From Bog-375 sp049698695 (GTDB lineage Bacteria; Acidobacteriota; Terriglobia; Bryobacterales; Bryobacteraceae): a DNA stretch of 64,000 nucleotides. The stretch is from contig JBAVYH010000206.1 in assembly GCA_049698695.1 (NCBI GenBank), forward strand, positions 24,161 through 88,160. The letters run 5' to 3'. The notes under the pieces were generated by a model. That model saw only the letters and a program-made list of their open reading frames with translations. It ran no database searches and was not told the origin of the DNA. Of this stretch, positions 48,362-58,560 are shown piece by piece; position 1 is the first letter of the stretch, and each line of letters begins with the position of its first letter. The position numbers and the translations under genes are program-made.

Positions 48362-50041
48362 ATGCCCTCTCAATTAAACAAGTTCAGCTCCCGGGTCACG
48401 CAACCGCGATCGCAGGGCGCCTCACAGGCAATGCTCTATGCCACCGGTCTTCGCGAGGAAGACATGAGTAAGCCCCAGGTTGGCGTTGCCAGCGTCTGGT
48501 ATGAAGGCAATCCCTGCAACATGCACCTTCTGCAACTGGCCGAGAAGGTGAAGGAGGGCCTCACCGCCGCCGGGCTGGTCGGGATGCGCTTCAACACGAT
48601 CGGCGTCAGCGACGGCATCTCGATGGGCACGGAAGGCATGAGCTTCTCCCTTCAGTCCCGCGACCTGATCGCGGATTCCATCGAAACCGTGATGGCTGCC
48701 CAGTGGTACGACGCGAACGTCTCGATCCCGGGCTGCGACAAGAATATGCCGGGCTGCATCATGGCGATGGGCCGGCTCAACCGCCCGTCGTTAATGGTGT
48801 ACGGCGGGACCATCCGGGCCGGCTGCGCCGACGGTAAGAAGCTCGATGTGATCTCGGCGTTTCAGAGTTACGGCGAGTACCTGGCCGGTAACATCGACGA
48901 CGCCGAACGGCAGAACATTGTCCGCCATTCGTGTCCGGGAGCCGGCGCATGCGGGGGCATGTATACGGCCAATACCATGGCCTCGGCGATCGAGGCGCTC
49001 GGCATGTCGCTCCCGTACAGCGCCTCCACGCCCGCGGAGGAACCGCAGAAACTGGCCGAATGCGTGGCCGCCGGAGCCGCGATCAAAAACCTCCTGGAGT
49101 TGGATATCAAGCCGCGCGACATCATGACCCGCGAGGCTTTCGAAAACGCCATGGTGCTCGTCTCCGCGCTGGGCGGATCGACCAACGCCGTGCTCCACCT
49201 TCTCGCCATCGCGCGCTCGGTAAACGTGCCGCTGTCTATCGACGACTTCCAGAAGGTGAGTAACCGCGTGCCTTTGTTATCGGACTTCAAGCCCAGCGGC
49301 AAGTACGTCATGGAGGATCTGCACACGGTCGGCGGACTCCCCGCGGTGATGAAGATGCTCCTGGCCGGGGGGTTGTTGCGCGGCGATTGCGTGACGGTGA
49401 CGGGCAAGACGGTGGCCGAGAACCTGAAGAGCCTGCCGGGCCTCGCAGCCGGGCAGGAAATTGTGCACCTGCTTTCGAAGCCGATCAAGCCGGTGGGCCA
49501 CATCCAGATCCTGCGGGGTAATCTTGCTCCGGAAGGCGCGGTTGCCAAGATCACCGGCAAGGAAGGGCTCGAGTTTTCGGGTCCGGCGCGTGTGTACGAC
49601 TCCGAGGAGCTGATGCTGGCCGCGCTGGAGCGCAACGAGATTCACAAAGGCGACGTCATCGTGATTCGCTATGAAGGGCCAAAAGGCGGCCCGGGGATGC
49701 CCGAAATGCTTACCCCCACGTCGGCAATCATGGGTGCGGGCATGGGCAAAGACGTTGCCTTGATCACGGACGGGCGGTTTTCGGGCGGGTCTCACGGCTT
49801 TATCGTCGGCCATGTCACGCCCGAGGCGCAGGAAGGCGGCCCGATTGCGCTCCTCCGCGACGATGACCGCATCACCATCGACGCTTCCAAGAACGCGCTG
49901 ACCGTTGCTCTCTCGGATGAGGAATTATCCGCCCGCCGCAAGAAGTGGACCATGCCGCCTTACAAGGCGGATCGCGGCACGCTGGCGAAGTATATCCGTC
50001 TGGTGAAAAGCGCCGCGCTCGGCTGCGTCACGGACGAGTAA
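48362..50041 (+). CDS. ilvD: Dihydroxy-acid dehydratase
   Basis: 559 residues, full length. Iron-sulfur ligand cysteines C52 (NPCNMH), C125 (GCDKNMPGC) and C198 (GAGACGG) have the even 73-residue spacing of the [2Fe-2S] enzymes. C-terminal GKDVALITDGRFSGGSHGFIVGHV. Makes 2-keto acids for valine, leucine and isoleucine. CATAAT lies exactly 6 nt before the ATG, a leaderless layout. The upstream region has no fluoride aptamer. Confidence 0.96.
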   Translation: MPSQLNKFSSRVTQPRSQGASQAMLYATGLREEDMSKPQVGVASVWYEGNPCNMHLLQLAEKVKEGLTAAGLVGMRFNTIGVSDGISMGTEGMSFSLQSRDLIADSIETVMAAQWYDANVSIPGCDKNMPGCIMAMGRLNRPSLMVYGGTIRAGCADGKKLDVISAFQSYGEYLAGNIDDAERQNIVRHSCPGAGACGGMYTANTMASAIEALGMSLPYSASTPAEEPQKLAECVAAGAAIKNLLELDIKPRDIMTREAFENAMVLVSALGGSTNAVLHLLAIARSVNVPLSIDDFQKVSNRVPLLSDFKPSGKYVMEDLHTVGGLPAVMKMLLAGGLLRGDCVTVTGKTVAENLKSLPGLAAGQEIVHLLSKPIKPVGHIQILRGNLAPEGAVAKITGKEGLEFSGPARVYDSEELMLAALERNEIHKGDVIVIRYEGPKGGPGMPEMLTPTSAIMGAGMGKDVALITDGRFSGGSHGFIVGHVTPEAQEGGPIALLRDDDRITIDASKNALTVALSDEELSARRKKWTMPPYKADRGTLAKYIRLVKSAALGCVTDE

Positions 50042-50121
50042 GTTCGGAACCCTCCACTCAGCGTGCCCTGAGCGCGAACTGATACAATCCCGTATTAGGG
50101 CCGCTCGCCGTCCTTCTCACC

Positions 50122-51327
50122 GTGCTGCGCCGGGTCTTCAAGGCATTCCAATATCGCGATTTCCGCCTCATGTGGGTGGGCGCCTGCACTTCCAGCATCG
50201 GAACCTGGATGCAGATCGTGGCGCAAGCCTGGCTGGTCTACGACCTGTCGAAATCCGGCTTCCTGCTGGGCCTCGACATGTTTCTCGGCGGCATCCCCCT
50301 CTTCCTGTTCTCCCTGTTCGGCGGCGTCATCGCCGACCGCATCGAGCGGCGCCGCGTGCTGCTGGCCTCACAGTGGGTGCAGATGGCGTCAGCCTTCACG
50401 CTCACCGCGCTGGTCGCGTTCCACCTGGTACACATCTGGCACATCCTCGGTCTTTCCTTTGTCTCCGGTTTCGCGCAGGCGTTTGGCAGCCCGGCATACT
50501 TGGCGCTGATTCCGACGCTGGTGAAAACCGAAGACATGCCCAACGCCATTGCGCTCAATTCCATCCAGTTCAACACGGCCACCGTCATCGGCCCCATGCT
50601 GGGCGGCCTGGCCATGGTGAAACTGGGCAATGCCTGGTGCTTCGGGCTCAACGGGCTCTCCTTTCTCGCGCCCATCGTTTCACTCAGCCTGCTGCACATC
50701 CGCATCATCCCCGAAAAGACCACCGAGAGCGTCCTCGACAGCATGAAGGACGGCTTCCGCTTTATCCACCGACACGGCGCCATGGAGGCACTCATGGTCC
50801 TGGCCTTTGCCATGACCGCGCTGGGTGTGCCTGCACGCACCTTCCTGCCCATTTTTGCCAAGCAGGTTTTCCATCGCGGGCCGGAAACTTACACGATGTT
50901 TCTTTCCGTCGCCGGAGTCGGCTCCGTGCTGGGCGCGCTGGCTGTGGCAGGTCTGGGCAACGTGGGGCACAAGGGGAGAATCGCTCTGTCCATGCTCATT
51001 CTGATGGGCGTCGTCATCTCCGGCTTTGCCCTTTCCCGCTCCCTGGCGCTCACCTTCGTCATGCTGTTCTTGAACGGCGCATCCATGGTCGGCGTCTTTG
51101 CGATGGTCAACTCGCTGGTGCAACTGATCACCACCAACGAAATGCGCGGCCGCGTGATGAGCGTGTACAGTTTCGCATTTCGCGGTGGCATGCCGATGGG
51201 AAACCTGGTGGCAGGCTGGCTCGTCCCAATCTTTACGGCTCCCGCCGTGCTGGCCGTCGATGGCCTGCTGCTGGCGTCGCTCGGATTGTATTTTTTGCTG
51301 GTGCACCGCCGCGTGGCGGCATTGTGA
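50122..51327 (+). CDS. MFS exporter, EntS-like
   Basis: 401 residues, 10-12 hydrophobic helices. FKAFQYRDFRLMWVGACTSSIGTWMQIVAQAWLVYDLSKS and motif A FGGVIADRIERRRVLLASQ match the MFS_3 group that contains the enterobactin exporter EntS. PTLVKTEDMPNAIALNSIQFNTATVIGPMLGG is typical. Substrate unknown. GTG start. Confidence 0.83.
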   Translation: MLRRVFKAFQYRDFRLMWVGACTSSIGTWMQIVAQAWLVYDLSKSGFLLGLDMFLGGIPLFLFSLFGGVIADRIERRRVLLASQWVQMASAFTLTALVAFHLVHIWHILGLSFVSGFAQAFGSPAYLALIPTLVKTEDMPNAIALNSIQFNTATVIGPMLGGLAMVKLGNAWCFGLNGLSFLAPIVSLSLLHIRIIPEKTTESVLDSMKDGFRFIHRHGAMEALMVLAFAMTALGVPARTFLPIFAKQVFHRGPETYTMFLSVAGVGSVLGALAVAGLGNVGHKGRIALSMLILMGVVISGFALSRSLALTFVMLFLNGASMVGVFAMVNSLVQLITTNEMRGRVMSVYSFAFRGGMPMGNLVAGWLVPIFTAPAVLAVDGLLLASLGLYFLLVHRRVAAL

Positions 51328-51342
51328 CGGTTTGAGATACCC

Positions 51343-52014
51343 ATGATTGTGCATTTGCTGATGGCCGGCTTCCTTGCCGGCACCCTTTCGCCTCTCGAAA
51401 TAGCGCGGGACACGCAGAACCGGCCCGCCCTGGAGCGCATGGTTGCTGAGGCCGCTGGCGCCGCTGCCAAGGCGCCGAAGGATGCCGCCGCGCAATTCCG
51501 CTTGGCCTTGGCGTCATCTTATCTCGCCGAAGTGGAAATCGAGATGCACGACAAGAAGGCCGCGCAACAGGCTGCCGTCCGCGGCATTGATGCCGCCGAG
51601 CAGGCCATCGCTCTGAAGCCGAACGATGCCGAAAACTACCGCGTCCTGGCAACCCTGTGCGGCCAGGCCATCACCGATATGCTGAGCGGCTTGAACTATG
51701 GCCCGCGCGCCAAGGACGCCATCAACAAGGCCGTTTCGCTGGCGCCGAACTCGTCGGCGGTCTGGGTGGCACGCGGGGTGGGCGATTATTACCTTCCGTC
51801 GCAGCTTGGCGGCGGCGTCCCCCAGGCCGTCGCCGATTTCCGCAAGGCCATCGATCTCGACTCGCGAAACGCCGAAGCCTGGCTCTGGCTCGCCATCGCC
51901 CTGCGGAAAGAGGGTAAGGATGTCGAAGCGCGGAAGGCGTTCGGCAAATCACTGGCGCTCGATCCGAACCGCGTCTGGGTGCGCCAGCAGCTCGCCAAGA
52001 CTCCCGCCAAATGA
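51343..52014 (+). CDS. TPR-repeat protein
   Basis: 223 residues with a hydrophobic N-terminus (probably exported). Tetratricopeptide-like helices, clearest at AEQAIALKPNDAENYRVLATL, AINKAVSLAPNSSAVWVARG, FRKAIDLDSRNAEAWLWLAIAL and AFGKSLALDPNRVWVRQQLA. A protein-interaction module of unknown partner. Overlaps the next gene by 4 nt. Confidence 0.75.
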   Translation: MIVHLLMAGFLAGTLSPLEIARDTQNRPALERMVAEAAGAAAKAPKDAAAQFRLALASSYLAEVEIEMHDKKAAQQAAVRGIDAAEQAIALKPNDAENYRVLATLCGQAITDMLSGLNYGPRAKDAINKAVSLAPNSSAVWVARGVGDYYLPSQLGGGVPQAVADFRKAIDLDSRNAEAWLWLAIALRKEGKDVEARKAFGKSLALDPNRVWVRQQLAKTPAK

Positions 52015-53591
52015 GGCGGCTTTCGGTGGCGGCCGCCGCACTGGCACTGGCGCTGGCCACCTTCTTCCTGTTCCCCGGCCACACCTGGCTGCAGCAGGAC
52101 TCGCAGATCTGGGCGCCGATGCTCGAGCATCTGCGCGATCCCGCGGTGCTGCGTAACGACATTCTGGTGCAGCAGCCGCACGTCGCCTATACGCTCTACG
52201 ATGAGGCCGCTCTCGCCCTGCGCGGCCTTACCGGGCTGGGATTCCGCGATGTGCTGGCGGCGGAACAGATCGTCTGCCGCGCCTTTGGCATTTGGGGATT
52301 GATTCTGATGGCCACGGCGGCCGGGCTCGAGTTGGGCCCGGCGGTGCTGGTGGCCGCTCTCTGTTCGCTGGGCGCGGCCATTCCCGGCCCCGCTGTGTTC
52401 ATCGTCGAATACGAGCCCACCCCGCGCGCCTTCGCGCTGCCGCTGGTCATTTGCGCCATCGGCCTCACCGCCCACCGCCGCTATTGGGCGGCCGGCATCG
52501 CGGCCGCGTGCGCGTTTCTGTTTCACCCTCCCACCACGCTTGCGTTTCTGGCGATTTTCGTCGTGCTGACGTTCCGCAGCCGCCAATGGCGCGCCTGGAT
52601 TCCGCTGGCGCTGGCAGCGGCGATTCTGGCGTTCGCCGCGGTCCGCCAGGATGGCGCCGCGCAGCAGCCTTTCTGGGGACACATTGGCGCACCGCTGGAG
52701 CATCTGCAGCGGTTGCGCGCGTCCTATATTTGGATTTCCGCCTGGCCGGCTCGCTTCATCGTTCACCACCTGCTTCTGGCCGCCGCGCTCGCCGCCGCCT
52801 GGCTCCGCGTTCGCCGCCACATCCCCGCCGAATTGCGCGCGCTCGCATTGGGGCTGCCGCTGCTGGGCCTGGCCAGCATGCCGCTTTCCTGGCTGCTGCT
52901 GGAGCGCGCCCGCTGGGTGCTGATTCCGCAACTGCAGCCGATGCGCCTGGTGCTGTTCGTGGCGTTGATGATGCAGTTCCTGGCGGCGGTGGCCGGTGCG
53001 CACGCTGCGCTCGCCCGAAGGTGGTGGGAATCGGCGGCCTGGTTTGCCGTTGCCTGCTGGTTGCCGCTCCAGCCCGTTGTCACCGAACCGTATCAATGGC
53101 GCCGCGTCGCGGTGCTCGTGCTGCTGGCTGCCAGCGCCGTGGCCGCCATGCGCTCCCGCGTCGCTCCACTGGCGGGCGCTGCGGCGCTCCTCCTCATCCC
53201 GCTGGCCGGCGGTGTGGTCAACTACCCGCGCCTCGAGACGCCGGAGCTGGACCAGCTTTCCCAATGGGCCGCTCGCTCAACCGCCCCCGACGCCGTCTTT
53301 CTCTTCCCCGATGCCGGCCGCTCGCTCGAACCCGGCGTGTTCCGCTCCGAGGCCCTGCGCACCGTCTACGTGGACTGGAAAGGCGGCGGCCAGGTGAACT
53401 TCGTGCATGGCTTTGGCGAAACCTGGTGGCGCCGCTGGTCGCAAACCATGGCTGACGGCTTCCGCCCCGCCGACGTGCCTAAATACCGCGCGGCCGGCAT
53501 CGATTACCTCGTGCTGCCGCCTCAACAGCGCCTGCCGGAGGACCCGATATTCGCCAACGCCCAGTATCTGGTCTACCCGCTCCCGCGTTAG
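52011..53591 (+). CDS. Polytopic membrane protein of unknown function
   Basis: 526 residues with about ten hydrophobic helices, ending in a soluble tail (VNFVHGFGETWWRRWSQTMADGFRPADVPKYRAAGIDYLVLPP). The layout resembles GT-C-type glycosyltransferases, but the usual acidic motif in the first loop is not convincing. Not recognised. Confidence 0.65.
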   Translation: MRRLSVAAAALALALATFFLFPGHTWLQQDSQIWAPMLEHLRDPAVLRNDILVQQPHVAYTLYDEAALALRGLTGLGFRDVLAAEQIVCRAFGIWGLILMATAAGLELGPAVLVAALCSLGAAIPGPAVFIVEYEPTPRAFALPLVICAIGLTAHRRYWAAGIAAACAFLFHPPTTLAFLAIFVVLTFRSRQWRAWIPLALAAAILAFAAVRQDGAAQQPFWGHIGAPLEHLQRLRASYIWISAWPARFIVHHLLLAAALAAAWLRVRRHIPAELRALALGLPLLGLASMPLSWLLLERARWVLIPQLQPMRLVLFVALMMQFLAAVAGAHAALARRWWESAAWFAVACWLPLQPVVTEPYQWRRVAVLVLLAASAVAAMRSRVAPLAGAAALLLIPLAGGVVNYPRLETPELDQLSQWAARSTAPDAVFLFPDAGRSLEPGVFRSEALRTVYVDWKGGGQVNFVHGFGETWWRRWSQTMADGFRPADVPKYRAAGIDYLVLPPQQRLPEDPIFANAQYLVYPLPR

Positions 53592-53686
53592 CTAGCACCG
53601 GGAGAATAATCGTTTCCTCTCGGAGCCGCGACCGTCAGGGAGCGGACGGCACGCCCATTTCTCAACGAGCGCTTAGGGCTGACGCG

Positions 53687-54640
53687 CTATTGCCGCCACT
53701 TGGCGATGGCCTTGCGCATTTCGGCGGCCTTGGGCCAGTCCGGGTGGAATTTGAGAAAGTCTTCCAGATCCGCGGCGGCGGCGGCGCGCTGGTTGCGCCG
53801 CAGGTGAATTTCCGCCATCACCAGTTGCGGATGAGAGAAGTGAGCCGGATCGAGGCGGCGCGCGATCTCCAGGTACTTCAGCGCCAGATCGTTATTGCCC
53901 GCCTGGAAGTATGCCATGCCGAGCTGCGAGTTGGCCAAGGGGTCGTTGGGGCGCGCCAGAACGGCGTAAATATTGTAGTCGAGCGCGCGCTCGGTTCTGT
54001 GCAGGGTGACCTCCACGCCGCCCAGGTTGACCAGCGGCTCATAGGCCCGCGGGTCCTGGTCGAGCGCCTGGAGGAAGCACTCCTCGGCGCGGGCGAAATG
54101 CTGGGTCTGATAGGCGATGGTGCCTAATTCGTTCCAGGCCGCCGCAAACTGAGGTGCGGCCTTGACGGCGCGCTCGAGATGCGATGCTGCGGAAGCGGTG
54201 TCGCGTTTCGTCAGGGCCTTGCGGGCATCGTCATAGTCGCGCAGCGCGCGTTCGGGTATGGCGAGGTCGGGTGCCGAGACGGTGTCCTGGCGGCGCAGGG
54301 GTCCGGCAAGAGTGAAATCGCCGGGCGCGAAGTTGAGCTCCGCGGAAACGCGGCGCCCGGAATCGGCTGTACCGGGGCCTACTTCCACGGTGCGGCGGGC
54401 CTCGCCGCGCTCGGGTGAGAAGACAACCACGCTGTAAGTGCCGGGCAGCAATTTATGGAAGTGGAAGCGGCCGTCGACGGTGTAGGCGGATTCGTCGAAC
54501 GGCGTGACGGCGCCGAACAAAGTGATGGAAGCCGGCCCGGCCGGCCGCACCTGGCCCTCCAGATCGTAGAGCGCCTGGCCCGCGAATCCCGCGGTCGCAA
54601 GCGACAGCGCAGCCAACATCCGAACCATGGCCGCTTCCAT
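53687..54640 (-). CDS. Exported protein with carboxypeptidase-regulatory-like domain and TPR repeats
   Basis: 317 residues from the ATG at 54640 (54628 is an alternative), giving a signal peptide (MLAALSLATAGFAGQA). A beta domain (LEGQVRPAGPASITLFGAV...GRFHFHKLLPGTYSVVVFSPERGEARRTVEV) is of the CarboxypepD_reg type. Three to five TPRs follow (AAWNELGTIAYQTQHFARAEECFLQAL and so on). A periplasmic scaffold of unknown role. The frame is open upstream but not signal-like. Confidence 0.72.
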   Translation of the reverse strand: MEAAMVRMLAALSLATAGFAGQALYDLEGQVRPAGPASITLFGAVTPFDESAYTVDGRFHFHKLLPGTYSVVVFSPERGEARRTVEVGPGTADSGRRVSAELNFAPGDFTLAGPLRRQDTVSAPDLAIPERALRDYDDARKALTKRDTASAASHLERAVKAAPQFAAAWNELGTIAYQTQHFARAEECFLQALDQDPRAYEPLVNLGGVEVTLHRTERALDYNIYAVLARPNDPLANSQLGMAYFQAGNNDLALKYLEIARRLDPAHFSHPQLVMAEIHLRRNQRAAAAADLEDFLKFHPDWPKAAEMRKAIAKWRQ

Positions 54641-54731
54641 TGTAAGCCGGGACGGTGGTGGCGCGCCCCGCCTCGCGGCCTGCCACCAAGGCCGCCCGCA
54701 GGGCCAAACTGATACACTCAAAGGAAACGCT

Positions 54732-55145
54732 ATGGCGAAGGAAAAAACTGAGAAGGAGGCCCCTGGCTTCGGCGCGTGGGCGCCTGCTGTGGCGCTGGGC
54801 TGGCTGCTGCCGGGCGGCGGCCATCTGCTGCTCAAGCGGACCGGCCGCGGCGTACTGCTGCTCGTCACCATCACGGCCATGTTCTTATGCGGCCTGATGA
54901 TGCGCGGAACCATGTTCATGCCGCATGGCGAGGACCTGCTGACCGTCCTAATCAACTGGGGCGGATGGGTGGGCGACGTATGCGGCGGCATCCTCTACCT
55001 GATGACGGTGTGGCTGGGCTACGCGCAGCCCGATATGGCCGGGCCTGTGCACGACTACGGCACCAAGTTTCTGGTCACCGCCGGCCTGCTGAACCTGCTG
55101 GCGATGGTGGACGCTTACGAAATCGCCCGCGGGAGGAAGAGCTGA
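54732..55145 (+). CDS. Membrane protein of unknown function
   Basis: 137 residues. Four hydrophobic segments, with WAPAVALGWLLPGGGHLLLKRTGRG near the N-terminus, a pattern seen in small acidobacterial membrane proteins of unknown function. AAGGAAA lies 5 nt before the ATG. Overlaps the next gene. Confidence 0.7.
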   Translation: MAKEKTEKEAPGFGAWAPAVALGWLLPGGGHLLLKRTGRGVLLLVTITAMFLCGLMMRGTMFMPHGEDLLTVLINWGGWVGDVCGGILYLMTVWLGYAQPDMAGPVHDYGTKFLVTAGLLNLLAMVDAYEIARGRKS

Positions 55146-55330
55146 TGCCCAAGATGAACCTTTCCCACTTCGAGGCGGCGTTCCTGTTTTCGCTCTTCGT
55201 CTCCGTAGTGCTGGGCGTGGTCACCAAGAACACCGACCGCGAACGCCTGCATTACAGCGTCTACACCTTCGTCTGCTTCATGCTGGCGCTGTTCGGTATC
55301 GGCTGGCTGATGTACCTCGGCCACGGCTGA
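55145..55330 (+). CDS. Small two-helix membrane protein
   Basis: 61 residues. Two hydrophobic segments (HFEAAFLFSLFVSVVLGVVTK and VYTFVCFMLALFGIGWLMYL) around a short polar loop. Not recognised. The start overlaps the preceding stop, so the pair is translationally coupled. Confidence 0.65.
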   Translation: MPKMNLSHFEAAFLFSLFVSVVLGVVTKNTDRERLHYSVYTFVCFMLALFGIGWLMYLGHG

Positions 55331-55350
55331 GCCTGGCGCCGGGCGCGGCT

Positions 55351-56196
55351 TTACTTGCGCCCGTAGATCACGGTGACGCTGGTCTGCCCGCCGCTGGCGG
55401 ATACGGTCACGTTCAGACTGCGGCCGCCGCCCTCGTCGGAGGCGGCAATGGTGCCTCCGTCGGGCGTATTGGCCACCAGATTGGTCTTCATCCCGAGGCC
55501 GTTGATTTTGTCCTGGTAGAACTTCATCACATCCTGCGGAGAATCGGATGTCTTGAACGTGAAAGTGCCGCCCTCGCCCTGATCGCTCGATCCGCTGAAG
55601 GCGACCTCGGGTTTGGAGCCCGGATACGCGGGGATCCAGGAAGGAATCTTGCTCGCGTCACCGCCGATTTCCAGGCTGGCGCCATTGTCACCGCGCATGT
55701 TCATGTGAAAACGGCCGTGCTGGACATCGTCGAAAGTCATGGTCCATTCATGGCCGGTCCGCTTGTCGCGCATGGTGATGGTGTTATCGCCTTCGTTGAT
55801 GCGAACCATCTCCATGTTGGGGTTGAACGCGGTGATCATCTTGCTGGCCGCCAGTCCGGGATTGCGATGCCAGAGCTCCGGATCGATGCCGGCTTCGTGG
55901 ACTTTATGCACCACGAACATGCCAACGCCGACCACGCTGATGGCACCCAACACAAACAGGCCGAGAATAATGACCAGAACCCAGACGATGGGGCTGGTCT
56001 TACGTTGTCCCGGCATGGCCGGCGGCGGCGGAGCGACCGGTGGCGCCTGGTAGGCGGGCGGCTGAAACGACGGGGGCGCCTGAGCGGGCGGAGGCGCTGC
56101 CGCGGGCGGTTGCTGCCCGGCCGCGCTGATCGGTGTTCCACACTGGGTACAAAATGCGCCGCTGACTTTGGCGCCGCAGGTCGTACAAAAGGCCAT
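55351..56196 (-). CDS. Zinc-ribbon membrane protein
   Basis: 281 residues. N-terminal zinc ribbon (FCTTCGAKVSGAFCTQCGTPI, two CxxC pairs), a Pro/Ala/Gln-rich linker, one membrane helix (IVWVLVIILGLFVLGAISVVGVGMFVV) and a C-terminal beta-rich domain with YPGSKPEVAFSG..DQGEGGTFTFKTSDSPQDVMKFYQDKI. Known in acidobacterial genomes as a hypothetical type; function unknown. GGAGG precedes the ATG at 56196. Confidence 0.72.
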   Translation of the reverse strand: MAFCTTCGAKVSGAFCTQCGTPISAAGQQPPAAAPPPAQAPPSFQPPAYQAPPVAPPPPAMPGQRKTSPIVWVLVIILGLFVLGAISVVGVGMFVVHKVHEAGIDPELWHRNPGLAASKMITAFNPNMEMVRINEGDNTITMRDKRTGHEWTMTFDDVQHGRFHMNMRGDNGASLEIGGDASKIPSWIPAYPGSKPEVAFSGSSDQGEGGTFTFKTSDSPQDVMKFYQDKINGLGMKTNLVANTPDGGTIAASDEGGGRSLNVTVSASGGQTSVTVIYGRK

Positions 56197-56285
56197 AAAT
56201 CCTCCGACCGGTTTACTGTACGACAAAGCTGCCCGCAAGGCAATAGCGGCTATGCGCCACTACTGAAATGAACGGCTTCGCCCCC

Positions 56286-57941
<1,656 letters not shown>

Positions 57942-58560
57942 ATTTCCCTCGCTCCCCGGCCGGTTGCGGCCGAGAACGGCAGCGGCTCTGCGCCTTCCTG
58001 GCGGATCTTGCGTATGCCGTGCTCTTGCTCCGATTGATTCAACTTATCGATCTTGGTGGCGACCACCAGATACGGCCTGCCCCGGTCCTCCAGCCACCGC
58101 TTCAGCAGGAGGTCATTCTCCATCCATCCGCGGCGGGGGTCGAGGACCAGGCAGGACAATCTTAAGGTTCCCCTAGTTTCGAGGTAATGCTCGATCAACT
58201 TTTTCCACTCCAGCGTCAGCCGGAGAGGCGCCCGGGCGTAACCATATCCGGGAAGATCGACGAAATAGAACGCTCCGTCGATACGATAGAAATTGATGGT
58301 CTGTGTTCGACCCGGTGTGTTGCTGGTGAAAGCCAGCCGTTTCTGCCCGGTGAGGGCATTAATCAGGCTGGATTTCCCTACGTTGCTTCTCCCTAAAAAT
58401 GCGACTTCCGGTAGCCGGTCTCGCGGAAACAAGTCCGCGGAACCGGCGCTGACTACAAACTCGGATGTCACTTAACAGTGTAGCTTGTTTCCGCACCCGC
58501 AATGGGGCGCTCCCGATGGCGAGCGCCGGCCACGGCGGTGCCGGACTTTCCAAGCGGCTC

